A stretch of DNA of 64,000 bases from Paracoccus sp. IB05 (lineage in GTDB: Bacteria > Pseudomonadota > Alphaproteobacteria > Rhodobacterales > Rhodobacteraceae): NCBI RefSeq assembly GCF_016405985.1, contig NZ_JAEFCF010000024.1:1-64000 (forward strand). Reading direction: 5' to 3'. The position numbers and the translations under genes were made by a program. Shown in pieces: positions 14,080-24,480 of this stretch. The notes under the pieces are model-generated. The model saw only the letters and a program-made list of their open reading frames with translations. It was not told the origin of the DNA and did no database searches. Position 1 is the stretch's first letter; each line of letters starts with the position of its first letter.

Positions 14080-16989
14080 ATGAAAGATTTCATCATCCCC
14101 GCCCCGATGTTCTCCGACCGCGACATGGGCACGCCCGCGTCGAAGTCGAAGACGCAAGTGACGCTGGAAATCGACGGCTTTGAGGTCACCGTGCCCGAGG
14201 GCACCTCGATCATGCGCGCCGCCGCCGAGCTTGGCATCACCGTGCCGAAGCTTTGTGCGACCGACAGCATTGATGCTTTCGGATCCTGCCGGCTTTGTCT
14301 GGTCGAGATCGAGGGCCGCAACGGCACCCCCGCCTCCTGCACCACGCCGGTCGCGCCCGGGATCAGGGTCAAGACCCAGACCGGCAAGCTGAAGCAGCTG
14401 CGCAAAGGCGTGATGGAGCTTTACATCTCCGACCACCCGCTGGACTGTCTGACCTGCGGCGCCAATGGCGATTGCGAGCTTCAGGATATGGCCGGTGCCG
14501 TTGGCCTGCGCGATGTGCGCTATGAGGCGGAAGCCAATCACTTCCTTGCGAAAAACACCTCGGGCGAAGCCAATATCGACTGGCTGCCGAAGGACGACTC
14601 GAACCCCTATTTCTCTTATGATCCGTCGAAATGCATCGTCTGCAACCGTTGCGTTCGTGCCTGCGAAGAAGTTCAGGGCACTTTCGCGCTGACCATTGAA
14701 GGCCGTGGCTTTGAGAGCCGCATCCATGCCGGCGTCAAGGATGACAGCTTCCTCGCCTCGGATTGCGTCTCCTGCGGCGCCTGCGTCCAGGCCTGCCCGA
14801 CGGCAACCCTGATTGAGAAATCGGTGCTCGAGATCGGTACGCCGGATAAGTCTGTCGTCACCACCTGCGCCTATTGCGGCGTCGGCTGCCAGTTCAAGGC
14901 CGAGATGCGCGGCGACGAGCTGGTGCGTATGGTGCCCTATAAGCATGGCAAGGCGAACCGCGGCCATTCCTGCGTCAAGGGTCGTTTCGCTTACGGCTAT
15001 GCCAGCCATAAGGACCGGATCCTCAATCCGATGATCCGCGACAGCATCAACGATCCCTGGCAGGAAGTGTCCTGGACCGAAGCGATGGATTTCGCGGCCT
15101 CGCGCATGAAGGCGATCCAGGAGAAATATGGCCGTCAGTCGGTCGGCGTGATCACCTCCTCGCGCTGCACCAATGAGGAAACCTACCTCGTTCAGAAACT
15201 GACCCGCGCCGTCTTCCAGAACAACAACACCGATACCTGCGCCCGTGTCTGCCATTCGCCGACCGGCTATGGGCTCGGCCAGACCTTCGGCACCTCGGCC
15301 GGCACCCAGGATTTCGACTCGGTCGAAGCGGCTGACGTGATCCTGGTGATCGGCGCCAACCCGCATTCCGGCCACCCGGTCTTTGCCAGCCGGATGAAAA
15401 AGCGCCTGCGTAAAGGGGCAAAGCTGATCGTCGTCGACCCGCGTCGTACGGAATCGGTCGAAGGCCCGCATTACCGCGCCAAACATCACCTCGCGCTGAA
15501 GCCCGGCACCAACGTGGCCGTGGTCACCGCGCTGGCACATGTGATCGTGACCGAGGGTCTTTACAACGAAGAGTTCATCCGCACCCGCTGCGACTGGGAT
15601 GAATTCCAGGACTATATGGAATTCGTCGCCGACCCGCGTCATTCGCCCGAGGCGATCGAGATGCTGACCGGCGTTCCGGCCGCAGAAGTGCGCGGCGCGG
15701 CCCGTCTCTACGCCACCGGCGGCAATGCGGCGATTTACTATGGCCTCGGCGTGACCGAGCACAGCCAGGGCTCGACCACCGTCATCGGCATCGCAAACCT
15801 CGCGATGCTGACCGGAAATATCGGCCGCCCCGGCGTTGGCGTGAACCCGCTGCGCGGGCAGAACAACGTGCAAGGCAGCTGCGATATGGGGTCCTTCCCG
15901 CATGAACTGCCGGGCTATCGCCACGTCAAGAACCCGGAAGTCCGCGCGATCTATGAGACGCTCTGGGATGTGAAGATCGACCCGGAACCCGGCCTCAGGA
16001 TCCCGAACATGCTGGACGCGGCGGTCGAGGGCACCTTTAAAGGCCTCTATTGCCAGGGCGAAGACATCCTGCAATCCGACCCGGACACCCATCACGTCGC
16101 CTCGGGCCTTGCTGCGATGGAATGCGTCATTGTCCATGACCTCTTCCTGAACGAGACCGCGAATTACGCGCATGTCTTCTTCCCGGGGTCGTCCTTCCTG
16201 GAAAAAGACGGCACCTTCACCAATGCCGAGCGCCGCATCAATATGGTCCGCAAGGTGATGGCCCCGAAACAGGGCTATGCCGACTGGGAAATCACCCAGA
16301 TGTTCGCGAACCGCATGCTGGAAGACCAGGGCCGGGCAAAATGGGGCTACACCCACCCTGCCCAGATCATGGAAGAGATCGCCATGACCACGCCGTCTTT
16401 CGCCGGTGTGAGCTATGAGAAGATCGAGACCATGGGCTCGGTGCAATGGCCGGTGAACGATAAGGCACCGGAAGGCACGCCGCTGGTCCATGTCGACGGT
16501 TTCGTGCGCGGCAAGGGCAAGTTCATCCGCACCGAATATGTCGCGACCGATGAAAAGACCGGGCCGAAATTCCCGCTCTTGCTGACCACCGGCCGCATCC
16601 TCAGCCAGTATAACGTCGGCGCTCAGACACGGCGCACCGACAACACCGCCTGGCACCCCGAGGATCTGCTGGAAATCCACCCGCATGACGCCGAGAACCG
16701 CGGCATCCGCAACGGGGACTGGGTGCGGCTTGCATCGCGCGCCGGTGTGACCTCGCTCAGGGCCGACATCACCGACAAGGTCTCGCCGGGCGTGGTCTAT
16801 ACCACCTTCCACCATCCCGACACCCAGGCTAACGTCATCACCACCGATTTCTCGGACTGGGCGACCAACTGCCCGGAATATAAGGTGACAGCGGTGCAGG
16901 TCAGCCCCTCGAACGGGCCATCGGACTGGCAGGAAGAGTATAACGCTCAGGCGACCCTGTCGCGCCGCATCCTGCCCGCTGCGGAGTAA
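14080..16989 (+). CDS. fdsA: NAD-formate dehydrogenase catalytic subunit
   Basis: 969 aa. Order of domains: N-terminal NuoG-like [2Fe-2S] ferredoxin domain (CRLCLVEIEG), His/Cys [4Fe-4S] segment (ISDHPLDCLTCGANGDCELQ), two further 4Fe-4S motifs (CIVCNRCVRAC and CVSCGACVQACP), then the [4Fe-4S]-binding start of the molybdopterin fold (CAYCGVGCQF) and the bis-MGD domains. The active-site pair is Cys391-His392 in ARVCHSPTGYG, the Mo-ligand cysteine and partner histidine of formate dehydrogenases. The C-terminal cofactor domain contains LLTTGRILSQYNVG. It oxidises formate to CO2. Start ATG 14080 follows the DUF4287 stop by one base. Cytoplasmic complex with FdsB, FdsG and FdsD. Confidence 0.97.
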   Translation: MKDFIIPAPMFSDRDMGTPASKSKTQVTLEIDGFEVTVPEGTSIMRAAAELGITVPKLCATDSIDAFGSCRLCLVEIEGRNGTPASCTTPVAPGIRVKTQTGKLKQLRKGVMELYISDHPLDCLTCGANGDCELQDMAGAVGLRDVRYEAEANHFLAKNTSGEANIDWLPKDDSNPYFSYDPSKCIVCNRCVRACEEVQGTFALTIEGRGFESRIHAGVKDDSFLASDCVSCGACVQACPTATLIEKSVLEIGTPDKSVVTTCAYCGVGCQFKAEMRGDELVRMVPYKHGKANRGHSCVKGRFAYGYASHKDRILNPMIRDSINDPWQEVSWTEAMDFAASRMKAIQEKYGRQSVGVITSSRCTNEETYLVQKLTRAVFQNNNTDTCARVCHSPTGYGLGQTFGTSAGTQDFDSVEAADVILVIGANPHSGHPVFASRMKKRLRKGAKLIVVDPRRTESVEGPHYRAKHHLALKPGTNVAVVTALAHVIVTEGLYNEEFIRTRCDWDEFQDYMEFVADPRHSPEAIEMLTGVPAAEVRGAARLYATGGNAAIYYGLGVTEHSQGSTTVIGIANLAMLTGNIGRPGVGVNPLRGQNNVQGSCDMGSFPHELPGYRHVKNPEVRAIYETLWDVKIDPEPGLRIPNMLDAAVEGTFKGLYCQGEDILQSDPDTHHVASGLAAMECVIVHDLFLNETANYAHVFFPGSSFLEKDGTFTNAERRINMVRKVMAPKQGYADWEITQMFANRMLEDQGRAKWGYTHPAQIMEEIAMTTPSFAGVSYEKIETMGSVQWPVNDKAPEGTPLVHVDGFVRGKGKFIRTEYVATDEKTGPKFPLLLTTGRILSQYNVGAQTRRTDNTAWHPEDLLEIHPHDAENRGIRNGDWVRLASRAGVTSLRADITDKVSPGVVYTTFHHPDTQANVITTDFSDWATNCPEYKVTAVQVSPSNGPSDWQEEYNAQATLSRRILPAAE

Positions 16990-17002
16990 GGCGGAGGCTG
17001 AA

Positions 17003-17821
17003 ATGACCATGGGTGCAAAGCCCGTTCCGCGCCTCTTCTTCGGGGCGCGGGATGGCACGGAAACAATCGAACAGGGCAATCGCACCCTGCCGCAGGAATT
17101 TGCGGTGGCCTTGTCTTTCAATGGCACCACCCAGGCGGTGATGATGGCGACCCCTGCGGATCTGGTTGATTTCGCTTATGGTTTCGCGCTGACCGAAGGT
17201 ATTGCCCGCCCGCATGAGGTCGAAGAAATCACCGTGGTCGAAGGCGAGCGCGGCATTGACGTGCAGTCCTGGCTGGTGCCTGAGGCCGAGGCGCGGCTGG
17301 CCAAACGCCGCCGCACCATGGCCGGCCCGGTCGGCTGCGGGCTCTGCGGTATCGACAGTATCAACGAGGCGCTGCGTGAACTGCCGCCCGTAGCGCCCTC
17401 CCCTTTCCGCATGACCCCGGCTGAGGTGCGCGAGGCCATCGCCGCCCTGCCCGCGCATCAGCCGCTGCATGACGTGACGCGCGCCGCCCATTGCGCCGCT
17501 TACTGGGTGCCGGGCGGGCTTTTCGCGGCGCGCGAAGATGTCGGGCGGCATAATGCGCTCGACAAACTCGCGGGTCATCTGATCCGCCACGATCATCCCG
17601 AAGGCGCGGTCGTCCTGACCAGCCGCGTCTCGACCGATATGGTGCAGAAGGTCGCGGCCATCGGCGCCGGGATGCTGATCGCGGTCTCGGCCCCGACTGC
17701 TGACGCCGTGGCGCTGGCCGACCATCTCGGCATTACCGTAATCGCGCTCACCCGCCCGGAGCGGTTCGAGCTTTTCACCCATTCTGACCGCATCGTGACG
17801 GAGCAATCCCATGCAAACTGA
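17003..17821 (+). CDS. fdsC: FdhD-type sulfurtransferase (FdsC)
   Basis: 272 aa FdhD-family protein, the chaperone that delivers sulfur to the bis-MGD cofactor before insertion into formate dehydrogenase. The expected CxxC is at Cys112 and Cys115 (VGCGLCGID); also present are the conserved DFAYGFALTEGI and REDVGRHNALDKL stretches. It starts 13 nt after fdsA and overlaps fdsD by 11 nt. In the fds operons of purple bacteria this gene is called fdsC; the family name is FdhD. Confidence 0.94.
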   Translation: MTMGAKPVPRLFFGARDGTETIEQGNRTLPQEFAVALSFNGTTQAVMMATPADLVDFAYGFALTEGIARPHEVEEITVVEGERGIDVQSWLVPEAEARLAKRRRTMAGPVGCGLCGIDSINEALRELPPVAPSPFRMTPAEVREAIAALPAHQPLHDVTRAAHCAAYWVPGGLFAAREDVGRHNALDKLAGHLIRHDHPEGAVVLTSRVSTDMVQKVAAIGAGMLIAVSAPTADAVALADHLGITVIALTRPERFELFTHSDRIVTEQSHAN

Positions 17822-18044
17822 CGGCATCAACCCGAAAATCTCGCGCATGGCAAACCAGATCGCCATGTTCATGGAGAGCAAACCCGAGGCCGAAGGCATC
17901 GAGGGTCTTTCCAGCCATATCAACGACTTCTGGGAACCCCGGATGCGCCGCCAGTTCTTTCAGCTGATCGATGCCGGCGGCGAGGGCCTGCGCCCGCTGG
18001 TGATCAAGGCCTCTGAAAAGATCCGCCGCCCCGATCCGGCCTGA
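17811..18044 (+). CDS. fdsD: Formate dehydrogenase delta subunit
   Basis: 77 aa FdsD-family protein, a small helical subunit needed for a stable and active FdsABG complex in related species. Diagnostic segments are RMANQIAMFME and GIEGLSSHINDFWEPRMRRQF. It ends the fds operon and converges on the PPTase gene with only 6 bp between stops. Confidence 0.92.
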   Translation: MQTDGINPKISRMANQIAMFMESKPEAEGIEGLSSHINDFWEPRMRRQFFQLIDAGGEGLRPLVIKASEKIRRPDPA

Positions 18045-18050
18045 CCCTGC

Positions 18051-18728
18051 TCAGGCGGTGGCCCGGGTCGCGATCCAGGCCACTGCCAGCACATGCCCGG
18101 CACATAGGGTGATGCGCCCTTCGATCCCGGCACCGCTTTCAAAAGGCGCAACCGCCGCGAGAAATCGCGCCCGGAACACCGCGCCTGTGATGGTCACAGC
18201 CAGCATCTCGGGCCCAAAAAGCCGGCGCGTCAGCGGATATTGCGCCTTATAAGCCGCCTCCTTTGCACAAAATACCAGCAACCCCGGATCACCCTCTGCA
18301 ACGACCTGGTCCTGCGGCCCCCGCACCAGCGCCGCAACAGCGGGGTCCAGCGGGCGCAAGGGTTCCAGATCCAGGCCGAGACCGGCGAGACCGGTCGAGA
18401 CCGCCGCGATACAGGCCAGATCCGAATGGCTGATCGAACCCGCAAGGCCAACAGGCCAGACCGGCGCCCGGTCCGGCGCCTTTGGCACTGCAACCGGCCG
18501 CAGCCCTGCCGCCACCATTGCAAGACGCGCCGCATACCGCCCGGCGGAAAATTCCGCCAGGCGCCTCGGAACCATGCCTTTGCCCTCCTCACCCGGCCAT
18601 AGCGGCCATGTGCGGCGCGGGTCGGCAGAGGCGGTACAACACCCCGCCGGCAACAATTCTGCCGCCCGCGCCGCCAGGGTCTCGCCCGGATCAGGCCTCC
18701 CTAGGTCAGGCATCCCCGGATCAGGCAT
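18051..18728 (-). CDS. 4'-Phosphopantetheinyl transferase
   Basis: 225 aa, Sfp/EntD-type PPTase that converts apo carrier proteins to holo form with CoA. Motifs: GSISHS (97-102), GLGLDLE with the Mg-binding Asp120 and Glu122, and CAKEAAYK with Lys156-Glu157 and Lys161. The start at ATG 18728 overlaps the NRPS end by 8 nt, matching operon structure; a much longer Arg-rich frame further upstream is only the overlap with the NRPS reading frame. Residues 1-20 are Pro/Gly/Asp rich. It serves the PCP (NRPS Ser1478) and ACP (PKS Ser1824) of this cluster and is the last gene in it. Confidence 0.9.
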   Translation of the reverse strand: MPDPGMPDLGRPDPGETLAARAAELLPAGCCTASADPRRTWPLWPGEEGKGMVPRRLAEFSAGRYAARLAMVAAGLRPVAVPKAPDRAPVWPVGLAGSISHSDLACIAAVSTGLAGLGLDLEPLRPLDPAVAALVRGPQDQVVAEGDPGLLVFCAKEAAYKAQYPLTRRLFGPEMLAVTITGAVFRARFLAAVAPFESGAGIEGRITLCAGHVLAVAWIATRATA

Positions 18729-21700
18729 CCAGGCCCCGACGCGCCAGCCGCATCGCCCGGCGCCGCGCCATAGTCTCGTCAAGCCCGGTCGCAAGCGCCA
18801 CCGGAGCGGGCGAAACCTGAACCGGAGCCACCGGCGCCGCCGCGGCAGAAGCGGGCGCAAAAACCGGCGCCCGCACCGGCATAACCGCAGTAAGTGCACT
18901 GCCCGAGATATGCGCAACCAAAGCGTCGAGCACCGGGAAGCGGAAGATATCGGTGATCGAGACCTTCACCTGCGGCAGGCGCTCGCGGATCTCGCGATGG
19001 GTCTGAACCGCCAGCAGCGAATGGCCGCCAAGCGCGAAGAAATTGTCCTTCGGCCCGACCCGCGCCACCCCCAGCACCCGCGCCCAGATCTTTGCGATCT
19101 CAGTGCCGATCGCCGGGTCATCCCCAGAACCGTTCGTGGGGCCGTTCGCGGGGCCAGTCGCGGGATCAAGGGCGCGATCCCCCACGCCCTGCTCCAGGCC
19201 GGGCTGCGACGGCGCGACAGCAGACGCCGCCACAGGCGCCAGGGCCTCCGGCGCTGCTGGCCCGTCCCCGGGCAAGAAGCGCAGCGGCGCCGGCAGCGCC
19301 TTACGGTCCACCTTGCGGTTCGGTGTCAGCGGGAAGCGCTCCAGCGCAACATAATGCACAGGCCTCATATGCTCCGGCAGCTCCCGCGCCAGCGCCATCC
19401 GCAATTCCGCCTCACCCGCGCCGCCGCCGATATAGGCCACCAGCCGCAGATCGCCCGGCTGATCTTCCCGCACCATCACCACCGCCTGGGTCACCCCCGG
19501 CTGCGCCTCAAGCACCGCCTCGATTTCCCCCAGCTCGATCCGGTAGCCGCGCAGCTTCACCTGGGCGTCGGCCCGTCCGATATAATCGACCCGCCCATCC
19601 GGGCGCAGCCGGACGAGGTCTCCGGTCTGGTACATCCGCCCCGCCCCGCCTGCTCCAGAATGGAAGGGGTTTTCGACAAAGCGCTCTGCCGTCAGGTCCG
19701 GGCGCTGCCAATAGCCCCGGGTCACGCCCTCGCCGCCGATCCAGAGCTCACCCTCGACGCCTGGCGGCACGGGCCGGCGCGCGCCATCCAGCACATAAAG
19801 CTGCTGGTTCGCAAGCGGCGTCCCGATATTGACCACCGGCTCCGGCGCAAGAACCTCCTCCACCGAAGACCAGATCGTCGTTTCCGTCGGGCCATACATG
19901 TTCAGAAGCCGCCCAACCCCGGCCGCCTTCACCTCCGCTGCCAGCGCGCCCGGCAAGGCCTCACCGCCAACCATCATCGTCCGGATACCCGCAAGCGCGC
20001 GGCGGCTTTCATCATCCATCAGGATCATCCGCGCCATCGACGGCGTGCATTGCAGATGCGTGACATCATGGCGATGGATCTGCGCCGCGATCGAGAAATC
20101 ATCCGGCGCCGGCCCGCCCTGATTGGCCAGCCGCACAACCTCTGCCAAAGGCTTCAGCCCCTCCAGCACCACCTCCGGCGCGATGCCGTAATCGACAAGG
20201 CATGCCACCTCGCCCACGCCAATCGCCTTCAGCGCCTCCACCCGGTCCAGCGCATCCTCGATGGTGCCGAAAAGCCCCGAATCCTCGAAATAGCGCTGGA
20301 AAGCGAAATCGAGGATCGCGTCATTCTCTTCTGCCGACAAAGCCGCAAGGTCGATATCCATCGGAGTGGCCGCGCCCGCCGGTTTTTTGAAGGCCGGGAA
20401 GGCCCAGGCATATTGCTTCACCAGAGCCGCCGCCGAGGCGAGATAGAATTTCATCGGCGCCTCGGCGACAGCCCGCGCCTCCTCCCGCGTGGCCGCGATA
20501 TAGGAATGCAGCATCAGCGTGACGGTGAATGCAGCCGGATCATGGCCGGCCTCGCGCAGCGCGCCATGATAAAGCGCAATCTTTTCCGCAACTTCGGAAA
20601 TCGACTGGCCCAGAAGATGGGTCAGCACATTGGCCCCGGCGCGGCCCGCCTCGGCCCAGGTTTCCGGGTTGCCGGCGGTCGTCACCCAGACCGGCAGCTC
20701 TGCAGACACCGGGCGCGGCTGGGTCTTTACCGTAAATGTCGTGCCATCCGCTTTGGGGAAATCCACCCCTTCGCCGCGCCACAGCGCCCGCACATCCCTG
20801 ATCGCCTGGAACATCGCCGCCTTGTTATGCGGCGGCGCATTTTCCGGGCGCAACACGAAATCATCCGGGTGCCAGCCCGAGGCAAAGGCGAGCCCCGCCC
20901 GCCCTGCGGTCAGATTGTCGATCACCGCCCATTCCTCGGCGATCCGGGCGGGATGATGCAGCGGCGCCACCACCGACCCCGCCCTGACCCCGATAGTCGA
21001 GGTCACCGCCGCCACCGCCGCGCCGGTCACGCTCGGGTTCGGATAGGGGCCGCCAAAGGCGTGGAAATGCCGCTCCGGCGTCCAGACCGCGACAAAGCCA
21101 TTCTGATCGGCAAAGCGCGCGCCATCCAGCAAAAGCTGGTATTTCTTCGGCCCCGGCCCGTCATCATTGCCCCAGTAATACAGCGAGAAATCCATCGCTC
21201 TCGCCGAAGTGATCCGCGCCCCCGAAACCAGCGCCCGGTTCTCATCCGAGGAAATCACCACCTTAAAGCCGCGCGCCAGCGTCCAGAACAGCTCCAGCAC
21301 CGAGATGTCGAAAGACAGCGAGGTCACCGCGAGCCAGACCCCTGGCTCAGGCCCGATCCGGTGATCCATACCGGTGAAGAAATTCGCGACATTCCTGTGC
21401 TCGACCTGCACCCCTTTGGGCCGCCCGGTCGAACCCGAGGTATAGATCATATAGGCGACATCTTCGGGCCGCGCGCCGCTCACCGGATTGGTTCCGGGGG
21501 CCAGGGCAAGGCGCGGGTCCTGGTCCAGCACCAGCCTCTCCACGCCTGCGGGCAGACCCGCCGCCAGATCCGATTGCGTCACGATCACCGGGGCGCCGCT
21601 GTCTTCCGCGAACAAAGCCAGCCGCTCGGCCGGATAGGCCGGGTCCATCGGCACATAGGCGCCGCCCGCTTTCAGGATCGCCAGCGCGCCTGCCACCAGA

Positions 21701-23451
21701 TCGACGCTGCGCCGGGTGGACAGCCCAACCAGCACGCCGGGTCCGACCCCCATCTCGCGCAGCACATGTGCCGCCCGATTGGCCCGGGCATTCAGCGCGG
21801 CATAGCTGAGCTCCTCGCCTTCAAAGGCCAGCGCCGGCGCATCGGGTGTCCGCGCCACCTGGGCCTCAAAAGCCGTGTGAACCATGACGGCGCGGTCATG
21901 CTCCACCGCCGTCCGGTTGAAATCCTTGATCACAAGGTCATATTCCGCAGGCGTCAGCGCCGGCAGATCCGCCAGACGCAGATCTTTGGCGGCTGTAACC
22001 GCCCGTGCAACCTCCCCCGCCAGCCAGTCGATCCGCAATGCCAGCGCCTGCGCCGCCACCTCGTCCAGACGCGCCGCATCCCAGAGCACTGCCTCCGGCG
22101 TCAGCACCAGCCCGGCCCCCTGGACCGGCTCTGCCTCAGACAGTGCGACCGGAGGCACCGCCACGCTCATAAGCGCCGCATCCCGCGCCATCAGATCCAG
22201 CGGCCAGCCCGTCGCCGGGCGTGCCAGTGCCGCCTCAACCGACGCCAGCGCCGCCATCACCGTCTCACCGGCTGCCTCGCCCCCCGCGCGCAAAGGCTCC
22301 CAGGCCGCGATATATCCGGCACGGCCTTTCGCCGCCCTCGCGAAATCGCCGGCGGTGGTTCCGGTTGCGCGGAGGCCGGCCAGCGCAAGCGCCCCCAGCC
22401 CGTGCCGCCGCCCGAACGGAATCCGGCGCCAGTCAGCCATGCCGCCTTGTTCCGCCCGCAACACCATCGGAGACACCACCGGCAGGGCAACCGGATGCAG
22501 CGCCAGAAGCGCCGCCCGGAGCCGCGCCTCCTGCGGCACAAGCGCTGCAAGCTCCGCCGTCAGCTCCTCCGCCTCAGCCGCAGCCAACAGAGGCAAGGCA
22601 GCCGCCGTCACCGCCTCAGCCGACACCGCCCGGCCCGAGACCTGGCAGCACAGCCGGTCGAGCCGCACCGCCCCCGCGCCGCAGGCCACCACCAGCCCCT
22701 CCGGCCCGGCATCAAGCACCGCGCCCGGCACGCCATCGCCCGCCGCCAGTTCAGCCGCACCGACATTCAGAACCTCAGACCCGGTGTCGATTTTCGCCGT
22801 TGTCAGCGGATTCCAGTAGCGCCCGTGATCAAGGCCACGGACCAGACGCACCACTTCGGCCGCAGGCCGCGTGAAATCGATCCGCCCCATCGCCGCCGGC
22901 CGATCCGCGCCGCGATGCATCACACCGTCCCCCACACTTTGCGCGCGCGGCACCGCGCCACGTTCCAGCGCCGCCATCACCTCGGGGAAACTGTCGAGCC
23001 CTGCCTCGAAACAGCGTGTGTTCAGCGTCAGTGCCGTCTCATCGGCGTCGAGGTCAAACCGGCGCTCCGCAAAGATGCGCCCCTGATCAATCCCGCCCTC
23101 GATCAGATGCCAGGTCACGCCATGCCGCGTCTCACCCGCAAGGATCGCCCAGACCGGCGCATTCAGCCCGGCATGTTCCGGCAAGGGCCCGTCATGGAAA
23201 TTCACCGCACCTTTTGACGCCTGCCCCAGCACTTCGGGCGGCAACAGCCGCAGATTGGCGACCGAGAGAATCCAGTCCGCCTCCGGTAAATCGCCCGGAT
23301 CGCAAAGCATCAGCCCTGCCCCCCGCGCCCAGTCCCGGACCTGCCCCGCCTCACTGACCACCGCGACGATCCGATGCCCGCGCGCCAGCCAGAGCGCGCC
23401 ACATTCGCGCGTCAGCGTCTCATTGCCGATCAGGATGGCGGTCAGGCTCAT
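18721..23451 (-). CDS. NRPS: formyltransferase-A(monooxygenase)-PCP
   Basis: 1576 aa. Residues 1-200 are a formyltransferase domain with the triad Asn84, His86 and Asp122, aligned with the methionyl-tRNA formyltransferase motif. 200-280 is a linker; 280-505 looks like the C-terminal half of a condensation domain with no HHxxxDG. The A domain starts at about 520 with A3 [11 protein letters not shown] (670-680), then is interrupted at about 750-1105 by a luciferase-like FMN monooxygenase (TIGR04020, MupA/Atu3671 type), and resumes with [11 protein letters not shown] (1184-1194), A7 [12 protein letters not shown], and the [12 protein letters not shown]10 Lys (Lys1384). A PCP with Ser1478 (LGGHSLL) follows; no TE or complete C domain. 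The function inferred is a loading module that formylates and oxidises an unknown amino acid for the neighbouring PKS. The substrate cannot be read from the interrupted specificity region. Gap to the GT2 gene is 3 nt. Confidence 0.9.
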   Translation of the reverse strand: MSLTAILIGNETLTRECGALWLARGHRIVAVVSEAGQVRDWARGAGLMLCDPGDLPEADWILSVANLRLLPPEVLGQASKGAVNFHDGPLPEHAGLNAPVWAILAGETRHGVTWHLIEGGIDQGRIFAERRFDLDADETALTLNTRCFEAGLDSFPEVMAALERGAVPRAQSVGDGVMHRGADRPAAMGRIDFTRPAAEVVRLVRGLDHGRYWNPLTTAKIDTGSEVLNVGAAELAAGDGVPGAVLDAGPEGLVVACGAGAVRLDRLCCQVSGRAVSAEAVTAAALPLLAAAEAEELTAELAALVPQEARLRAALLALHPVALPVVSPMVLRAEQGGMADWRRIPFGRRHGLGALALAGLRATGTTAGDFARAAKGRAGYIAAWEPLRAGGEAAGETVMAALASVEAALARPATGWPLDLMARDAALMSVAVPPVALSEAEPVQGAGLVLTPEAVLWDAARLDEVAAQALALRIDWLAGEVARAVTAAKDLRLADLPALTPAEYDLVIKDFNRTAVEHDRAVMVHTAFEAQVARTPDAPALAFEGEELSYAALNARANRAAHVLREMGVGPGVLVGLSTRRSVDLVAGALAILKAGGAYVPMDPAYPAERLALFAEDSGAPVIVTQSDLAAGLPAGVERLVLDQDPRLALAPGTNPVSGARPEDVAYMIYTSGSTGRPKGVQVEHRNVANFFTGMDHRIGPEPGVWLAVTSLSFDISVLELFWTLARGFKVVISSDENRALVSGARITSARAMDFSLYYWGNDDGPGPKKYQLLLDGARFADQNGFVAVWTPERHFHAFGGPYPNPSVTGAAVAAVTSTIGVRAGSVVAPLHHPARIAEEWAVIDNLTAGRAGLAFASGWHPDDFVLRPENAPPHNKAAMFQAIRDVRALWRGEGVDFPKADGTTFTVKTQPRPVSAELPVWVTTAGNPETWAEAGRAGANVLTHLLGQSISEVAEKIALYHGALREAGHDPAAFTVTLMLHSYIAATREEARAVAEAPMKFYLASAAALVKQYAWAFPAFKKPAGAATPMDIDLAALSAEENDAILDFAFQRYFEDSGLFGTIEDALDRVEALKAIGVGEVACLVDYGIAPEVVLEGLKPLAEVVRLANQGGPAPDDFSIAAQIHRHDVTHLQCTPSMARMILMDDESRRALAGIRTMMVGGEALPGALAAEVKAAGVGRLLNMYGPTETTIWSSVEEVLAPEPVVNIGTPLANQQLYVLDGARRPVPPGVEGELWIGGEGVTRGYWQRPDLTAERFVENPFHSGAGGAGRMYQTGDLVRLRPDGRVDYIGRADAQVKLRGYRIELGEIEAVLEAQPGVTQAVVMVREDQPGDLRLVAYIGGGAGEAELRMALARELPEHMRPVHYVALERFPLTPNRKVDRKALPAPLRFLPGDGPAAPEALAPVAASAVAPSQPGLEQGVGDRALDPATGPANGPTNGSGDDPAIGTEIAKIWARVLGVARVGPKDNFFALGGHSLLAVQTHREIRERLPQVKVSITDIFRFPVLDALVAHISGSALTAVMPVRAPVFAPASAAAAPVAPVQVSPAPVALATGLDETMARRRAMRLARRGLDA

Positions 23452-23454
23452 ATC

Positions 23455-24477
23455 TCAGGTCTCTTTCCGGGAATGGTCGGTCACGGGCTCCGGGCTCATG
23501 CCAAAGCCACGACGAATATCATGTAGAATCAAATCGCGGAGGTAATGTGGCGGATCGATGCGGTCACGCCTGCGCTGCACCAGTAGCCGCGCCCGCCAGA
23601 TCACACCGCCAAGGGCCGCCAGAACCGTCGCCGCCGCCGCATAGCCGCGCCCATGGTTTTTGGCGAAATAATGCAGCCGCGAATCCAGCCAGAAACCGGG
23701 AATCCGCTGCCATTTCCCCATCCCGGTCGAGACCGAACCGATATGCGCCACCCGGCTTTCGGGCACATAATCGGTCGGAAAACCGGCCCGGGCGGCGCGC
23801 AGGCAAAGATCGGTTTCCTCGTAATACAGGAAGAACCGCTCATCAAAGAGACCGATCCGGTCCAGCACATCCATCCGCATCATCAGGCTGGCGCCGGCCA
23901 GCCAGTCGACCCGCGTCACCCGGTCCGGCAGCGGCATCGCAACCATGCTGTCTTTCATCGCCCGCGAAACCATCCCCAGCCGGATATGGCGTTCAAAATC
24001 ATTCAGCGCGGTCGGATAGCGAAAGGCGGTGTGGTGCGGGGTGCCATCCTCGCCGTGAATATAGCTGCCGGCAAAGCCGGTTGCAGGTGTCCGCTCCAGA
24101 TGGTCCAGCAACACCCGGATCGCATCCGGCGCCGGAAAAGCGTCCGAATTCAGCACATAGGCGTAATCCGGTCGTGATCCGCCCGCAAACCCCGCCGCAA
24201 ACCCCTCCGGCAGGCCCGCCCGGATACCAACGTTATTCCCGGCACCAAAGCCGCCATTGCGCCCCGATTGCAGCACCCGGACCGGGGTTTGCGCGCGGTC
24301 CCAGCCGCGCGCCGTGACCCCCGCCTGCATGATCTCGAAGGACCCATCGCCGGAATCATTATCGACAATGGTGATCGCACCCGCGATTCCCCGCATCGCG
24401 ACCAGCGCCGCCTCGACCGAGCGCAGCGTCATCTCCGGCGAGCGCCAGTTGAGAATGATGGTGAGAACCTTTGCCAT
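23455..24477 (-). CDS. GT2 glycosyltransferase in the NRPS-PKS cluster
   Basis: 340 aa. A GT-A fold with the family-2 nucleotide-sugar site DNDSGDGS, then GGFGAGNN and LNSDAFPAPDA (Asp of the metal-binding triplet), and the acceptor-site motif DERFFLYYEETDLCLR. Two weakly hydrophobic stretches near the C-terminus may associate with the membrane. The pattern is close to rhamnosyl transferases of the WbbL type. It sits with 3-nt gaps between the PKS and the NRPS, so it is co-expressed with the assembly line and may glycosylate its product; dTDP-L-rhamnose genes lie about 15 kb away. It could also work on the adjacent EPS locus. Confidence 0.85.
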   Translation of the reverse strand: MAKVLTIILNWRSPEMTLRSVEAALVAMRGIAGAITIVDNDSGDGSFEIMQAGVTARGWDRAQTPVRVLQSGRNGGFGAGNNVGIRAGLPEGFAAGFAGGSRPDYAYVLNSDAFPAPDAIRVLLDHLERTPATGFAGSYIHGEDGTPHHTAFRYPTALNDFERHIRLGMVSRAMKDSMVAMPLPDRVTRVDWLAGASLMMRMDVLDRIGLFDERFFLYYEETDLCLRAARAGFPTDYVPESRVAHIGSVSTGMGKWQRIPGFWLDSRLHYFAKNHGRGYAAAATVLAALGGVIWRARLLVQRRRDRIDPPHYLRDLILHDIRRGFGMSPEPVTDHSRKET

Positions 24478-24480
24478 CGC

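Noticed and set aside
13954-17130. A 1058-codon open frame antisense to fdsA
   Set aside because: The opposite strand encodes a complete FdsA with active-site Cys391; the antisense frame has no motifs.
18729-18917. Arg-rich N-terminal extension of the PPTase
   Set aside because: It lies wholly in the 3' end of the NRPS gene in another frame and does not match PPTases; the ATG at 18728 gives the usual operon overlap.
18574-23217. A 1547-codon open frame on the plus strand, opposite the NRPS gene
   Set aside because: It is Arg/Pro/His-rich, matches no family and mirrors the high-GC codon pattern of the NRPS, which has clear domains; it is an antisense artefact.
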